Assembly: GCF_001428685.1 (NCBI RefSeq) | Contig: NZ_LMIK01000001.1 | Coordinates: 1,048,464 to 1,112,463 of the forward strand | Source: Lysobacter sp. Root76 | GTDB taxonomy: Bacteria > Pseudomonadota > Gammaproteobacteria > Xanthomonadales > Xanthomonadaceae | Direction: 5' to 3' | Length of the DNA stretch: 64,000 nt | Part shown: positions 8,794 to 17,826 of the stretch, piece by piece | How the letters are laid out: every line of letters starts with the position of its first letter | How positions within the stretch are numbered: the stretch's first letter is position 1 | Translations under genes and position numbers: made by a program | The notes under the pieces: generated by a model | What the model was told of the DNA's origin: nothing | What the model saw: only the letters and a program-made list of their open reading frames with translations | Database searches by the model: none

Positions 8794-8978
8794 GGAGATC
8801 CTGCGGCAGCGGTGGGAAGCCCGCGATTATAGCCGCTGACGGTGAACCTTGCCTTGAGCCTTACCCTGTTCAATCAGTGACTTGCGACGCGTTGCGCGGT
8901 AATCGGTTACAGGGAGGCACCTTGTCGATCGATACCGATGCCATGGCCCGAAGAAGGCACTGGAGCGAAATCGTGCCG

Positions 8979-9011
8979 GAGACGGCGGGCGGCCATGCCG
9001 CCCGCCGTCTC
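8979..9011 (-). terminator. Long GC hairpin after the secreted hydrolase gene
   Basis: A perfect 15-bp stem (8979-8993 with 8997-9011) closed by a 3-base loop, starting five bases beyond the stop at 9016. No strong U-run follows on the minus strand, so it may act as an RNA-stabilising 3' hairpin rather than a classical terminator. Confidence 0.6.
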
Positions 9012-9015
9012 GCCT

Positions 9016-10872
9016 TCAGAACGGGATGCTCTCCGGCCAGTAGCAACCGGTCTGGCGGCAGAACACGTCAGCCGATGCTGACCACGGCTCGCCTTCAACC
9101 TTGAGCAGTCCGTAGAACGGCTCCGGGCTGGGGAAGTCGGGATCAAAGCCATGTGCGTCGGCCATGCGGAACCAGATCAGATAGGTCAGCCAAGGTAGCG
9201 CAGCCTCGAACTGGCCCGGCTCCGTTTCCACGAGCTTGTGGGTGTGATACAGCGTGTTCTTCATCCACAGCGCCAGCTCTGCCGGATCGGCCTTGGTGCA
9301 GGACGGATACTGGCCGGTGACTTCATCCGGCGTACCGGTGCAACGCGTACTCGAGTTGCCAGCCTCGGACAGGATCACCGGCAAAGTGTCGTCGTTATAG
9401 CCTTCCAGCACATCGTGAATGGCTTCGTTCTTGGCGACCCAGGTGCTGTCGTCGGCATCGCGAAAGATGTACGGATGCCACGACGCCACATCGAAGTACT
9501 GGCGCGCATCCGGCGGACCGCGCCGCCCGCTGGCGATACCTTCGTAGAGGGCTTTGATGAACGTCTTGATCGGCTCAAGGTCGTTATGCCCCAGCGGCGA
9601 CGGCGGCGGCATCACCGCCTTGGCGGCCGGGTTACCTGCCTTGATTCCACGCCGGGCCGCAAACATGAGGTCCAGGGTGATGTTGACCCGATCCATCTCG
9701 GTGAATTCCTCGCGTCTGTCCGAACAAGCGTCAGCCTGGCCTACCAAAGGAGGCGCAAGGACTGTGGGGCCGTTGGTCTCATTGGCGATCTGCCACAGCT
9801 CGATCTCCGGGAATTCGCGTGCGATCGTGGTCCAGCTGCGCTCATAGCGGGCAAGGAAGGCCCGATAGGCCGCACTGGGCTGCAGAGGCGTATCGACGCA
9901 CGGTAAAACCCACGAATTATTTCGCGATGCATGGCCGGTCAGCCATTGCGGGAAGCTATTGTCGACGCCCACCAAGGTGATGTTGGCGTCCCTCAGTCCG
10001 TCCACTGCCCGCCGATGCAGACCGAGATAGGGACCGAACGTGTTCTCGTCGACCAGCAGATGGGTATTCAGCATCCACATGCGAAAGACACGGGGCCGGA
10101 ACCCCTTGGCGACCAGCACTTGCCGGTCGACATCCTCGATCTGCTTCGCCGTGTCGTACGGATACCGACTAATCGCATTCGGCACAATCGGCTCGCCCAG
10201 GCCCAGGCTGCCCTTGCCGGCCGCCTGAAGATTCGCATTGCGCGGATTGCCGCAGTAGAAGAATTGATAATCGACATTGGGACTCCCCAATGCCGCGTAG
10301 CGAGAGTAACCGGAGGGGCAAATGCGAGCGACGCCGGTCGCGGGGTTCGGGTATTCGACCGCACCGAGGCCGGTCATGCCGCCGAAATCCATGCGCAGAC
10401 CGCCTTCGACATGCGGCCGGTAGCAATAGAACAAGTTGTTATCGACGCTCGGCGTACCCAAGACCTGCCGGGCCTGGTAGCCGTTCGGGCACTCATGGGT
10501 ATGCGTGAAAGGATTAACGAAGTAATAGTAGCCGCGCCAGGGCAACGCGCCCTCTTCCGAGCCATTGGCCAGACCGACCATACCGCCGAAGTCGTACAGC
10601 GGCGCGCGACCGGCGACATGCGGTCGCGTACACAGGAACATCGACCAATCCACGTTGCCGGTGCCGAATACTTGCCTGGCGTCGTAACCCGCGGGACAGC
10701 TGGCCGCTCCGGTCGCGGGATTGTTGTAGTACTTGACCACCCCGCCCTCCGGGTACAGGCCGAACATGCCGCCGAAATCGTAGGCGTCCTCGTCCGCCGC
10801 CCAGGCCGACGCCGAAGCCAGCATCGACGTGGCCAGCGCCGCCCGCCATATCCATTTGAATCGCTTGTTCAT
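9016..10872 (-). CDS. Secreted GH-A clan glycoside hydrolase-like protein with three N-terminal Cys/Gly repeats
   Basis: 618 residues. A signal peptide (MNKRFKWIWR, hydrophobic core, cleavage near A25) exports it. Three tandem repeats of about 50-60 residues follow, at ~32-84, 93-154 and 161-209. Each is built as DFGGMxGL, then NPxTGxxxCPxGYxARQVxGT, then VDxxxFxC(Y/T)RPHV, with two cysteines per repeat. From ~225 a (β/α)8-type domain follows, with QIANETNG (E365, candidate acid/base) and VILSEAGNSS (E503, candidate nucleophile), plus WHPYIF between them, the usual GH-A arrangement. The substrate is unknown. Codons end in A or T more often than in neighbouring genes, and the gene interrupts the fba-pyk interval, so it may be acquired. 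It is not similar enough to a named GH family for me to assign one. Confidence 0.75.
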   Translation of the reverse strand: MNKRFKWIWRAALATSMLASASAWAADEDAYDFGGMFGLYPEGGVVKYYNNPATGAASCPAGYDARQVFGTGNVDWSMFLCTRPHVAGRAPLYDFGGMVGLANGSEEGALPWRGYYYFVNPFTHTHECPNGYQARQVLGTPSVDNNLFYCYRPHVEGGLRMDFGGMTGLGAVEYPNPATGVARICPSGYSRYAALGSPNVDYQFFYCGNPRNANLQAAGKGSLGLGEPIVPNAISRYPYDTAKQIEDVDRQVLVAKGFRPRVFRMWMLNTHLLVDENTFGPYLGLHRRAVDGLRDANITLVGVDNSFPQWLTGHASRNNSWVLPCVDTPLQPSAAYRAFLARYERSWTTIAREFPEIELWQIANETNGPTVLAPPLVGQADACSDRREEFTEMDRVNITLDLMFAARRGIKAGNPAAKAVMPPPSPLGHNDLEPIKTFIKALYEGIASGRRGPPDARQYFDVASWHPYIFRDADDSTWVAKNEAIHDVLEGYNDDTLPVILSEAGNSSTRCTGTPDEVTGQYPSCTKADPAELALWMKNTLYHTHKLVETEPGQFEAALPWLTYLIWFRMADAHGFDPDFPSPEPFYGLLKVEGEPWSASADVFCRQTGCYWPESIPF

Positions 10873-11034
10873 TCCAACCCCTGCCTTGATGGTCCAGTCG
10901 CCGCGGTCGCATTCGCCCGCCGCGAGCGCCGTTGTAACCCGAGATCATCGCAACAAGCGAGATGTGCCATCCCGACGGGTGGGGATTGGCCGACCGGGAT
11001 ATATACCGCCGTGGCGACCGAGCGCGACCAATAG

Positions 11035-11349
11035 CTGATCGGTCTGGCCAGCGACGAAACCCTCGGCGCCGGCACCTGTCATCGCGGGAAAGTGAGTGCG
11101 GTCGAGCGCCGTGCGGTCGAGCGCGAGCTGCGCGCCCCGTTGGGCCGGCAGCGCCTGGACCGCGCCGCCGTCGACAAGGCACTGCGCCCTTACGACGCCG
11201 AAGAGCGCAGCGGCCTGCGCGTGCAAGCGCTCGCCCTCGCCGGCGGCAAGCGCCTGCTGGTCGCCACCGCCATGGCCGCGGTGCCGCCGCGCAGCCCGGA
11301 CCAGGCCGATGCGACGCTGGATTCGGTGCTGTTGCTGGAGGCCTCGGGC
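11035..11349 (+). pseudogene. Orphan coding fragment, function unrecognised
   Basis: A plus-strand frame opens right after a TAG at 11032 and runs LIGLASDETLGAGTCHRGK, then VSAVERRAVERELRAPLGRQ, then RAAVDKALRPYDAEERSG, then VQALALAGGKRLLVATAMAA, then DSVLLLEASG. The GC-rich codon use looks genuinely coding, but there is no convincing start; only a GTG at 11092 is available. At about 11350 the composition drops sharply to AT-rich sequence and the frame decays. I read it as the middle piece of a gene that lost both ends. I do not recognise the family. It lies between the secreted hydrolase gene and pyk, both on the other strand. Confidence 0.4.
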
Positions 11350-11378
11350 CCCTCAAATGCTCGATACGGCATCATCGG

Positions 11379-11403
11379 AGTGGCATCTACTGGCTATGCC
11401 ACT
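11379..11403. other. Small hairpin in an AT-rich gap
   Basis: AGTGGCAT (11379-11386) and ATGCCACT (11396-11403) form a perfect 8-bp stem with a 9-base loop. It sits in the gene-free, AT-richer stretch 11350-11526. Apart from this hairpin and the pyk terminator I see nothing functional there. Confidence 0.45.
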
Positions 11404-11526
11404 AATAACTCGCTTGATACACGATGCCGATATGTGGCGCGATGCCGCTGAAAGCACTTTAGTCATGAAACTTTGACGACGACGGTCACGGACGCGAACC
11501 CTGTATCGTCAACGACCGATAGAAGA

Positions 11527-11550
11527 AAGGCCCAGCGTGAGCTGGGCCTT
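11527..11550 (-). terminator. Rho-independent terminator of pyk
   Basis: A perfect 10-bp stem (AAGGCCCAGC with GCTGGGCCTT) and a GTGA loop, 39 bases past the pyruvate kinase stop. On the minus strand it continues into TTCTTCT. Confidence 0.8.
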
Positions 11551-11588
11551 GTGCTGATCGGCCGAGGATAAGGCCGCGACGAACAGGC

Positions 11589-13055
11589 TTACAGCTCGCC
11601 CAGGCCCTCGGCGGAGCCGCCGGCGCCGACCTGGAGCAGGCGCAGGGTGTTGGTGGCGCCGTGCTGTTCCATGGTGTCGCCGCTGGTGAAGATCACCCGT
11701 TCCTCGATCGCCAGCTTGCCGGTGTCGAACAGCTGCTTGACCGCGCTGCGGGCGGCGTCGCGCGAGGCCAGGCCGCGGCTGTCGAAGTCGATCGGGTAGA
11801 CGTCGCGCATCAGGGCCATGCGCCGGCGCGCGCCGGGATGGCGCGAGAAGGCGTAGATCGGCGAGTTGGAGCGGAACCGCGACAGGAAGCGCGCGGTGCC
11901 GCCGGACTCGGTCAGGGCCACGATCGCGCGCACGCCGATGTGCTCGGACAGGAACATCGCCGCCATCGCGATCGCCTGGTCGGCGCGTTCGAGGTTGCGC
12001 GGCGCGGCTTCGAAATCGGTGTCGTGGTCGAACTGGCGTTCGGCGCCCAGGCAGATGCGCGCCATCGCCTCCACCGCCTTGATCGGATAGCGGCCGGCGG
12101 CGGACTCCTGCGACAGCATCACCGCGTCGGTACCGTCGATCACGGCGTTGGCGACGTCCAGCACTTCGGCGCGGGTCGGAATCGGGCTGTCGACCATCGA
12201 CTGCAGCATCTGGGTGGCGGTGATGACCACGCGGTTGCGGGCCAGCGACTCGCGGATGATCTTCTTCTGCAGGCCGGGCAGTTCGGCGTCGCCGATCTCC
12301 ACGCCCAGGTCGCCGCGCGCGACCATGACCACGTCGCTGGCCTCGACGATTTCGGCGAGGTTCTCGATCGCCTCGGCGCGCTCGATCTTGGACACCAGCG
12401 CGGCGTCGCTGCCGGCGGCGCGGGCGATGCGGCGGGCCTCGTTCATGTCTGCGGCGTTGCGGCAGAACGAGACCGCGATGAAGTCGGCGCCGAGTTCGGC
12501 GGCGACCGCGATCAGTTCCTTGTCGCGCTCGGTCAGCGCGCCCAGCGACAGGCCGCCGCCCTGCTTGTTCAGGCCCTTGCGGTCCGAGAGCACGCCGTCG
12601 TTGAGCACGGTGTTGACGATGCGTTGGCCTTCGACCGCGTCCACGCGCAGCTGCAGCAGGCCGTCGTCGAGCAACAGCACGTCGCCGGGCTTCACGTCGT
12701 TGGGCAGGCCCAGGTAGCTGACCCCGACTTCGCGCAGGCTGCCCGGCGGCGCGTCGGTGCTGGCGACCAGGTCGAAGCGGTCGCCGGCCTTGAGCAGCAC
12801 CCGGCCTTCGGCGAAACGCTCGATGCGGATCTTCGGACCCGGCAGGTCGGCGAGGATGCCGACCTCGACGCCGACCCGCTGCGCGGCTTCGCGCACCGCG
12901 GTCGCGCGGGCGACCTGCGAGGAGGGATCGCCGTGGGAGAAATTGAGGCGAACCACGTCGACGCCTGCGGTCAGCAGCGCATCGAGCACGCCCGGCGGAT
13001 CGGTGGCCGGGCCGAGGGTGGCGAGGATCTTGGTGCGACGAGGATTGGCGGACAT
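11589..13055 (-). CDS. pyk: Pyruvate kinase
   Basis: 488 residues from the ATG at 13055, standard for bacterial PK. It transfers phosphate from phosphoenolpyruvate to ADP. The N-terminal signature is RRTKILATLGPATDPP and the active-site strand RLNFSHG. The B-domain follows (FAEGRVLLKAGDRFDL). The catalytic Lys and Mg-binding residues are in VSKIERAEAIENL and MVARGDLGVEIG, and the substrate loop in TATQMLQSMVDSPIPTRAE. The C-domain, used for allosteric control in this family, ends in LLQVGAGGSAEGLGEL. A longer open frame upstream lacks PK features and is not part of the gene. It has its own terminator and is divergent from the GNAT gene at 13146. Confidence 0.96.
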   Translation of the reverse strand: MSANPRRTKILATLGPATDPPGVLDALLTAGVDVVRLNFSHGDPSSQVARATAVREAAQRVGVEVGILADLPGPKIRIERFAEGRVLLKAGDRFDLVASTDAPPGSLREVGVSYLGLPNDVKPGDVLLLDDGLLQLRVDAVEGQRIVNTVLNDGVLSDRKGLNKQGGGLSLGALTERDKELIAVAAELGADFIAVSFCRNAADMNEARRIARAAGSDAALVSKIERAEAIENLAEIVEASDVVMVARGDLGVEIGDAELPGLQKKIIRESLARNRVVITATQMLQSMVDSPIPTRAEVLDVANAVIDGTDAVMLSQESAAGRYPIKAVEAMARICLGAERQFDHDTDFEAAPRNLERADQAIAMAAMFLSEHIGVRAIVALTESGGTARFLSRFRSNSPIYAFSRHPGARRRMALMRDVYPIDFDSRGLASRDAARSAVKQLFDTGKLAIEERVIFTSGDTMEQHGATNTLRLLQVGAGGSAEGLGEL

Positions 13056-13145
13056 GGCAGACTGCGGTTCCGTGACTGCGGGCCACGCTAGCACAGCTGC
13101 CGCGTCCTTCGATCGGTTTCGCGCCCATGTCCTCTCTTGTCCACG

Positions 13146-13730
13146 ATGAATCTTGTCCACGATGAAACGGTCGAGCGCGACGACCTGCCGCTGCTGCGCG
13201 GCGAACGCCTGCGCCTGCGCGGCTTCCGCAGCGACGACCTCGGCGACTTCTTCGCCCTGCACGCCGATCCTGCGGTGATGCGCTACTGGAGCTTCCCGGC
13301 CTGGACCCAGCGCCACCAGGCCGAGGACCACCTGGCCCGGGCGATCGCGGCGCGCTCGAACGAAGAGATGCTGTGCTGGGCCGTCGTCGGGCGCGACGAC
13401 GACCGCCTGATCGGCGCGACCACCTTGTTCGATATCCAGCGCGCCCAGGGCCGGGCCGAGATCGGCTATGCGCTGCGGTCCGCGCATTGGAGCCGCGGCT
13501 ACGCCCAGGAAGCGTTGCGGCTGGTGCTGGACTACGCGTATTCCACATTGTCGCTGCGCCGCATCGAGGCCGACATCGACCCGCGCAACCTGCCCTCGTG
13601 CCGGCTGGTGGAACGCCTGGGTTTCCGCCGCGAGGGCCTGCTGCGCGAACGCTGGAACGTCGCCGGCGAATGCCAGGATTCGGCGATCTACGGTCTGCTC
13701 GCGCGCGAGTGGCGGTCGCAGACGGATTGA
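13146..13730 (+). CDS. GNAT-family N-acetyltransferase (RimJ/RimL type)
   Basis: 194 residues from the ATG at 13146; a TTG nine bases earlier is possible. Landmarks are LRGERLRLRGFRSDDLGDFF (β1-α1), AEIGYALRSAHWSRGYAQEA (β4 and the acetyl-CoA pyrophosphate loop region) and NLPSCRLVERLGFRREG near the C-terminus, the classic RimJ/L motif. It probably acetylates a protein N-terminus or a small amine in the cytoplasm; the substrate is not predictable. It is divergent from pyk with about 90 bases between starts. It is followed by a gene-free repeat region. Confidence 0.87.
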   Translation: MNLVHDETVERDDLPLLRGERLRLRGFRSDDLGDFFALHADPAVMRYWSFPAWTQRHQAEDHLARAIAARSNEEMLCWAVVGRDDDRLIGATTLFDIQRAQGRAEIGYALRSAHWSRGYAQEALRLVLDYAYSTLSLRRIEADIDPRNLPSCRLVERLGFRREGLLRERWNVAGECQDSAIYGLLAREWRSQTD

Positions 13731-13889
13731 AGGACGCGGGTCGCCGCGCTCATCGAATCCTGCGTTGAAGGGCTTGCGCACCGGGACAGCGCGGCATCGT
13801 CGCGGCGTCCGCGCTCACGGTGGCGCGGGCGGCACGCGACGCCGCGCAGGAAACGCGCGGCGACGGCTTGCGAACAGCGGTGGAACCGC

Positions 13890-13995
13890 AGGATGCGATG
13901 AGCCACGGGCGAACCGCCTCGCCGCGATGCTTCGCTACGCGGCGCCTGTGTCGGTGATCCGCAGCGATGCGTTTCGCTGCGCTCACCGCATCCTA
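13890..13995. repeat. Second copy of the TAGGATGCGGTGAGCG-type inverted repeat
   Basis: The right arm 13966-13995 (GATGCGTTTCGCTGCGCTCA, then CCGCATCCTA) matches the right arm of the repeat at 6965-6994 in 26 of 30 positions. A degraded left arm begins near 13890. It fills most of the non-coding gap 13731-14028, where I see no gene. Confidence 0.6.
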
Positions 13996-14028
13996 CGTCG
14001 GGGAGGCCGATGCGGGACCCGGCTGCGC

Positions 14029-14259
14029 TCAGTCGCAGATCCAGGTGTTGCGGGTGTAATGGGTGGTGCGGATGCCCCAGGACAGGTACTGGCCGCCGCA
14101 GTTGGCGGTGGCGCCGCCGACCTCGTTGCCGGCGTCGTCGAAATAGATCACCGAATAAGCCTCGCCGGCGCGTCCGGCGACGGCAGCGCCGGCCAGCAGC
14201 AGCCCGAGCAGGGCCGCGGCGATCAGCGTGTTCGACAGCAGAAATCCCTTGCGACGCAT
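14029..14259 (-). CDS. Small exported protein, DUF6289-like
   Basis: 76 residues. The N-terminus MRRKGFLLSN followed by a strongly hydrophobic Ala/Leu stretch ending AGAAVAG is a signal peptide or single anchor. The mature part of ~45 residues reads YSVIYFDDAGNEVGGATANC, then GGQYLSWGIRTTHYTRNTWI, then CD. The YFDDAGNEVGG, CGG and WG-RT-YT pattern with two cysteines is that of DUF6289 small proteins common in Xanthomonadaceae. No function is established for the family. The gene stands alone between the GNAT repeat gap and the HAD gene. Confidence 0.65.
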   Translation of the reverse strand: MRRKGFLLSNTLIAAALLGLLLAGAAVAGRAGEAYSVIYFDDAGNEVGGATANCGGQYLSWGIRTTHYTRNTWICD

Positions 14260-14448
14260 GATGCGATCTCCGGTTCGACGCGGTCTCCTGACCGCAACCG
14301 GACGCTACCCCCCGCCGCCGCCGCAAACCTTGATCCGGTTCACAGGCGGCCGAGCGGAGGCCGCGAATTGGGCGCGCCGGCACATCCGCACGCGCACCGA
14401 CCGACGTGCGGCGCTTGCGGCGCCGCGCGATGCGGCAGTGCGGCAGGC

Positions 14449-15105
14449 TCAGGCCGCGAGCAGTGCCGGCAGTTGCTCGGGCGCGTCCGCCAGGCGTTGC
14501 GCACCGGCCCGACGCAGTTCCTCTTCGCCGCCGAAGCCCCAGAGCACGCCGATGTTGCGCATGCCGTGGTGGCGCGCGCCTTCGATGTCCATGCGCCGAT
14601 CGCCGATCATCCAGCAGTCCTGCGCGGTCAACGACAGGCGCTGCAGCGCCTCGGCGATCAGCTCGGGCTTGTCGCTGAGCCGGCCGTCCAGAGTCGAGCC
14701 GATCACGTCCTCGAAGCGGTGGCCGAACGGCAGGTGATCGATGATCTTGCGCGCATGCGGCTCGTTCTTGGCGGTCACGATCGCCAGCCGGTGCCCGGCC
14801 GCATGCAGCGATTCCACGGTCCGCTCGATTCCGGCGTAGACCTCGTGCTCGGCCCAGCCGTGGGTTTCGAAGCGTTCGCGGTAGTGCTCGACCGCGCGCT
14901 CGACCTGCTCGGGCTGCGCGAACAGCGGCCCGAAGCTGGTGCGTAGCGAGGGGCCGATCCAGCGCCGCAGTTCGGCCTGCGGCGGCACCGGATGCTGCAT
15001 CTGGGTCAGCGCATGGGCGACGCAGCGGGTGATGCCGACCGCCGAGTCGATCAGGGTGCCGTCTAGGTCGAAGAACAGCGTCGGCGCGGCCGTGGCCACG
15101 CTCAC
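14449..15105 (-). CDS. HAD-superfamily phosphatase (phosphoglycolate-phosphatase-like)
   Basis: 218 residues starting from a GTG at 15105 whose last bases overlap the pgk stop (GTGA), so translation is coupled to pgk. A second GTG six bases later is an alternative start. Motif I is [11 protein letters not shown] (nucleophile and general-acid Asp). An α-helical cap follows. Motif II is AIVTAKN, motif III lies around K in LSDKPELI, and motif IV is [18 protein letters not shown]. This is HAD subfamily IA, close to Gph/5'-nucleotidase-like proteins that hydrolyse phosphoglycolate or related phosphoesters. Coupling to a glycolytic kinase suggests removal of a damaged or side-product phosphometabolite, but that is inference. 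Confidence 0.85.
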   Translation of the reverse strand: MSVATAAPTLFFDLDGTLIDSAVGITRCVAHALTQMQHPVPPQAELRRWIGPSLRTSFGPLFAQPEQVERAVEHYRERFETHGWAEHEVYAGIERTVESLHAAGHRLAIVTAKNEPHARKIIDHLPFGHRFEDVIGSTLDGRLSDKPELIAEALQRLSLTAQDCWMIGDRRMDIEGARHHGMRNIGVLWGFGGEEELRRAGAQRLADAPEQLPALLAA

Positions 15106-16277
15106 GCGCCCGCCTGCTTGAGCGCGGCGACCGCCGGCAGTTCCTTGCCTTCGAGGAATTCGAGGAAGGCGCCGCCGCCGGTGGAAATGTAGCTGACGTC
15201 GTCGGCGATGCCGTACTTGTCGACCGCGGCCAAAGTGTCGCCGCCGCCGGCGATCGAGAACGCCTTGGACGCCGCGATCGCGCGCGCCAGGGCCTGGGTG
15301 CCGTGGCCGAAAGCGTCGAACTCGAACACGCCGACCGGGCCGTTCCAGACCACGGTGCCGGCGTTCTTGATCAGCTCGGCGTAGCGCGCGGCGGTGTCCG
15401 GACCGATGTCGAGGATCATGTCGTCGGCGCCCACCGCATCGACGGCCTTGACCGTGGCCGGCGCGTCGGCGGCGAAAGCCGGCGCGACCACCACGTCGGT
15501 CGGCACCGGAATGTCGGCGCCTCGCGCCTTGGCGTCGGCCATGATCTGCTTCGCGGTGCCGATCAGGTCGATTTCGACCAGCGACTTGCCGACGCCGTGG
15601 CCGAGCGCGGCGATGAAGGTGTTGGCGATGCCGCCGCCGACGATCAGTTGGTCGACCTTGCCGACCAGCGAGGACAGCAATTCCAGCTTGGTCGAGACTT
15701 TGGAGCCGGCGACGATCGCCAGCAGCGGACGCGCCGGCTGCTCCAGCGCCTTGGCCAAGGCATCGAGTTCGGCCATCAGCAGCGGGCCGCCGGCGGCGAG
15801 CTTGGCATGGCGGATCGCGCCGTGGGTCGAGGCCTGGGCGCGATGGGCGGTGCCGAAGGCGTCCATGACGAACACGTCGCACAGCGCGGCGTACTTCTTC
15901 GACAGGGCGTCGTCGTCCTTGCCCTCGCCGGGGTTCATGCGGCAGTTCTCGAGCAGGACCAGCTGGCCGGGCTGCACATCGACGCCGTCGACCCAGTCCT
16001 TGATCAGCGGCACGTCGATGCCCAGCAACTGCGACAGGCGCGCGGCCACCGGCGCCAGCGAATCGGCTTCGCTCCACACGCCTTCCTTGGGCCGGCCCAG
16101 GTGCGAGGTCACCATCACTGCGGCGCCTTTTTCCAGCGCCAGCTTCAGGGTCGGCAGCGCGGCCAGGATGCGTTGTTCGGAGGTGATGCGGCCGGCATCG
16201 ATCGGCACGTTGAGATCTTCTCGAATCAACACGCGTTTACCGGCGAGATCGAGATCGGTCATGCGGACGATGGACAC
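15102..16277 (-). CDS. pgk: Phosphoglycerate kinase
   Basis: 391 residues. The start is the GTG at 16277, with AGGAGG five bases upstream. It gives an N-terminus [20 protein letters not shown], as I recall for Xanthomonas PGK; an ATG 15 bases later is the alternative. PGK converts 1,3-bisphosphoglycerate and ADP to 3-phosphoglycerate and ATP. The two-domain layout is clear: [10 protein letters not shown] and TSHLGRP (substrate side), [27 protein letters not shown] and VGGGIANTF, then the nucleotide side [11 protein letters not shown] and [12 protein letters not shown]. It overlaps the downstream HAD gene by four bases. Confidence 0.96.
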   Translation of the reverse strand: MSIVRMTDLDLAGKRVLIREDLNVPIDAGRITSEQRILAALPTLKLALEKGAAVMVTSHLGRPKEGVWSEADSLAPVAARLSQLLGIDVPLIKDWVDGVDVQPGQLVLLENCRMNPGEGKDDDALSKKYAALCDVFVMDAFGTAHRAQASTHGAIRHAKLAAGGPLLMAELDALAKALEQPARPLLAIVAGSKVSTKLELLSSLVGKVDQLIVGGGIANTFIAALGHGVGKSLVEIDLIGTAKQIMADAKARGADIPVPTDVVVAPAFAADAPATVKAVDAVGADDMILDIGPDTAARYAELIKNAGTVVWNGPVGVFEFDAFGHGTQALARAIAASKAFSIAGGGDTLAAVDKYGIADDVSYISTGGGAFLEFLEGKELPAVAALKQAGA

Positions 16278-16282
16278 GGAGG

Positions 16283-16288
16283 CCTCCT
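16283..16288 (-). promoter_or_regulatory. Shine-Dalgarno supporting the GTG start of pgk
   Basis: The minus strand reads AGGAGG, five bases before the GTG at 16277 but 20 bases before the next ATG (16262), so the GTG is favoured. Confidence 0.7.
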
Positions 16289-16443
16289 GGGCGCGGACAA
16301 AGGGGGAAGGCGGCGGCGCACGCGGGGCCGACTGCCGGAGCCGGACATTGTAAAGGCCGGGATTTGGGATTCGGGATTTGGGATTCGAAAATGCGAAAGG
16401 CCCGCGATGGCAGGCCTTGATCGCTGCGACGAATCCCGACCGT

Positions 16444-17826
16444 CTACGCCGCCGGCGGCGCGCTGCCGCGCAGCAGGGCGACGGCGAATCCGGCGACCAC
16501 CACGGCGCCGACCACCAGCACCGCCCACAACAGCCAGGTGCGCCAGTTGCGCTCGGGTTCGTCCGGCACCAGCGCGGCGGCGCCGGCCAGGGCCTGCATC
16601 GGGCCCAGCGCGGCCTCGGCCGGGCGCCAGGTCGGGCCGCGCTCGGCCTGCAGCGCCAGCATCGTCTGCGGCAGCGGCAGGTCTTCGCGCGCCGTGCGCG
16701 CACTGCCGGCGACCAGGGCGTAGGGCGGTGCGCCCTGGGCGATGAACACCATCATCTCGGGCTGGTAGCCCAGGCGCAGGCTCGGTTCGCCGGGCACCGC
16801 CGCGTCGGCGCTCAAGCGCCAATAGCGGTCGTCGCTGCGCACCGGCAGCGCCCGCGACGAGGAGCGGCCATCGCTGCCGACGCGGTAGGCGGTCCACGGC
16901 GCCAGCCGGCGCTGCCAGGGCGCGTCGGTGCGGTCGCGGCTTTCCAGGTTCCAGCCGACCGCGTAATTGCCGGGCAGCGCGACGTCGATGCGCTGGATCG
17001 GGAAGCGGCCGTCGAGTTCGAATTCGAAACGCGCGCCCTTCTCGCCGGCGCGCTCGGCGGCGACCCTGCGGCCCTTGAGCTGGCGCCAGCGCAGCGGCGA
17101 GGGATCGGCGCTGGCGTCGAGTTCGGCGCTGACCGCGCGGATCGGCGCGACCGCGTCGGGGTTGGTCGGGCTCAGGCGCAGGTAGCGCGCGCGCAGGCCG
17201 TCGGGGTCGAACGCGATCCGGCGCTGCAGCAGGCGGCGGCCGCCCTGCTCCAGATCGACCAGACGTCCGCGCGCGACCACATCCCGCCAATGTTCGAGGT
17301 CGTCGCTGGCTTCGACGCGGTAGGTGGCGTCCAACGCGGTGCCCGGCGCCCAGTCCAGTTCCAGCGCGCGGATCGGCGCGCGCAAGGTGCTGGCGTCGAT
17401 CAGCAAGGCGGTCTGCGGCCCGATCGCAGCGCCGCGGCCGATGCCGCGCGCCTCGACCCGGCGCAGGCGGCCGTCGGCTTCGACTTCGCTGACCAACTGC
17501 CACTCCTGGGCGCCGCTGGCCGGACGCGCCGGCAAGGCGAACCAGGGCAGGCTGGCGCGGACCGCCGCGCGCGCTTCGCCCGGACCGGGCCGGTACAGCG
17601 CGGCCGGCACCGGATTGCCGGCGCCGTCGATCACGTCGACATCGCGCAGGCCGGAGCGGCGCGCATGTTGGTAGACGCTGTCGTCGAGCGCGACCCGGTA
17701 CGCGCCCGCGCCTTCGCTGCCCAGTTGCAGCGGCCATTGCTGGGCGTAATCGTCGCGCGGCCCGGCGCTCGCCAACGCGGGCAAAAGTACGAGAGCGAAC
17801 GCAGCGACAGTACGGGCCAGGCTCAT
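16444..17826 (-). CDS. DUF3999 family exported membrane protein
   Basis: 460 residues. The signal peptide is [22 protein letters not shown] long β-rich extracytoplasmic region follows, with repeated segments of the DUF3999 type ([20 protein letters not shown], then [15 protein letters not shown], then [20 protein letters not shown], then [10 protein letters not shown]). A C-terminal helix [20 protein letters not shown] anchors it. The repeated strand patterns resemble carbohydrate-binding β-sandwich folds, but no binding residues can be named. Its ATG overlaps the stop of the DUF2339 gene (ATGA), so the two are co-translated. They occur together widely, suggesting one envelope function that is not yet known. 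Confidence 0.85.
   Translation of the reverse strand: MSLARTVAAFALVLLPALASAGPRDDYAQQWPLQLGSEGAGAYRVALDDSVYQHARRSGLRDVDVIDGAGNPVPAALYRPGPGEARAAVRASLPWFALPARPASGAQEWQLVSEVEADGRLRRVEARGIGRGAAIGPQTALLIDASTLRAPIRALELDWAPGTALDATYRVEASDDLEHWRDVVARGRLVDLEQGGRRLLQRRIAFDPDGLRARYLRLSPTNPDAVAPIRAVSAELDASADPSPLRWRQLKGRRVAAERAGEKGARFEFELDGRFPIQRIDVALPGNYAVGWNLESRDRTDAPWQRRLAPWTAYRVGSDGRSSSRALPVRSDDRYWRLSADAAVPGEPSLRLGYQPEMMVFIAQGAPPYALVAGSARTAREDLPLPQTMLALQAERGPTWRPAEAALGPMQALAGAAALVPDEPERNWRTWLLWAVLVVGAVVVAGFAVALLRGSAPPAA

Noticed and set aside
8877-9104. Short plus-strand frame between fba and the secreted hydrolase gene
   Set aside because: It crosses the 15-bp terminator hairpin and the end of the hydrolase gene and has no ribosome-binding site. 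Probably chance.
16283-16703. Upstream extension of pgk
   Set aside because: The frame stays open but is Arg/Ala/Pro-rich, overlaps the DUF3999 gene, and a clear Shine-Dalgarno marks the GTG at 16277.
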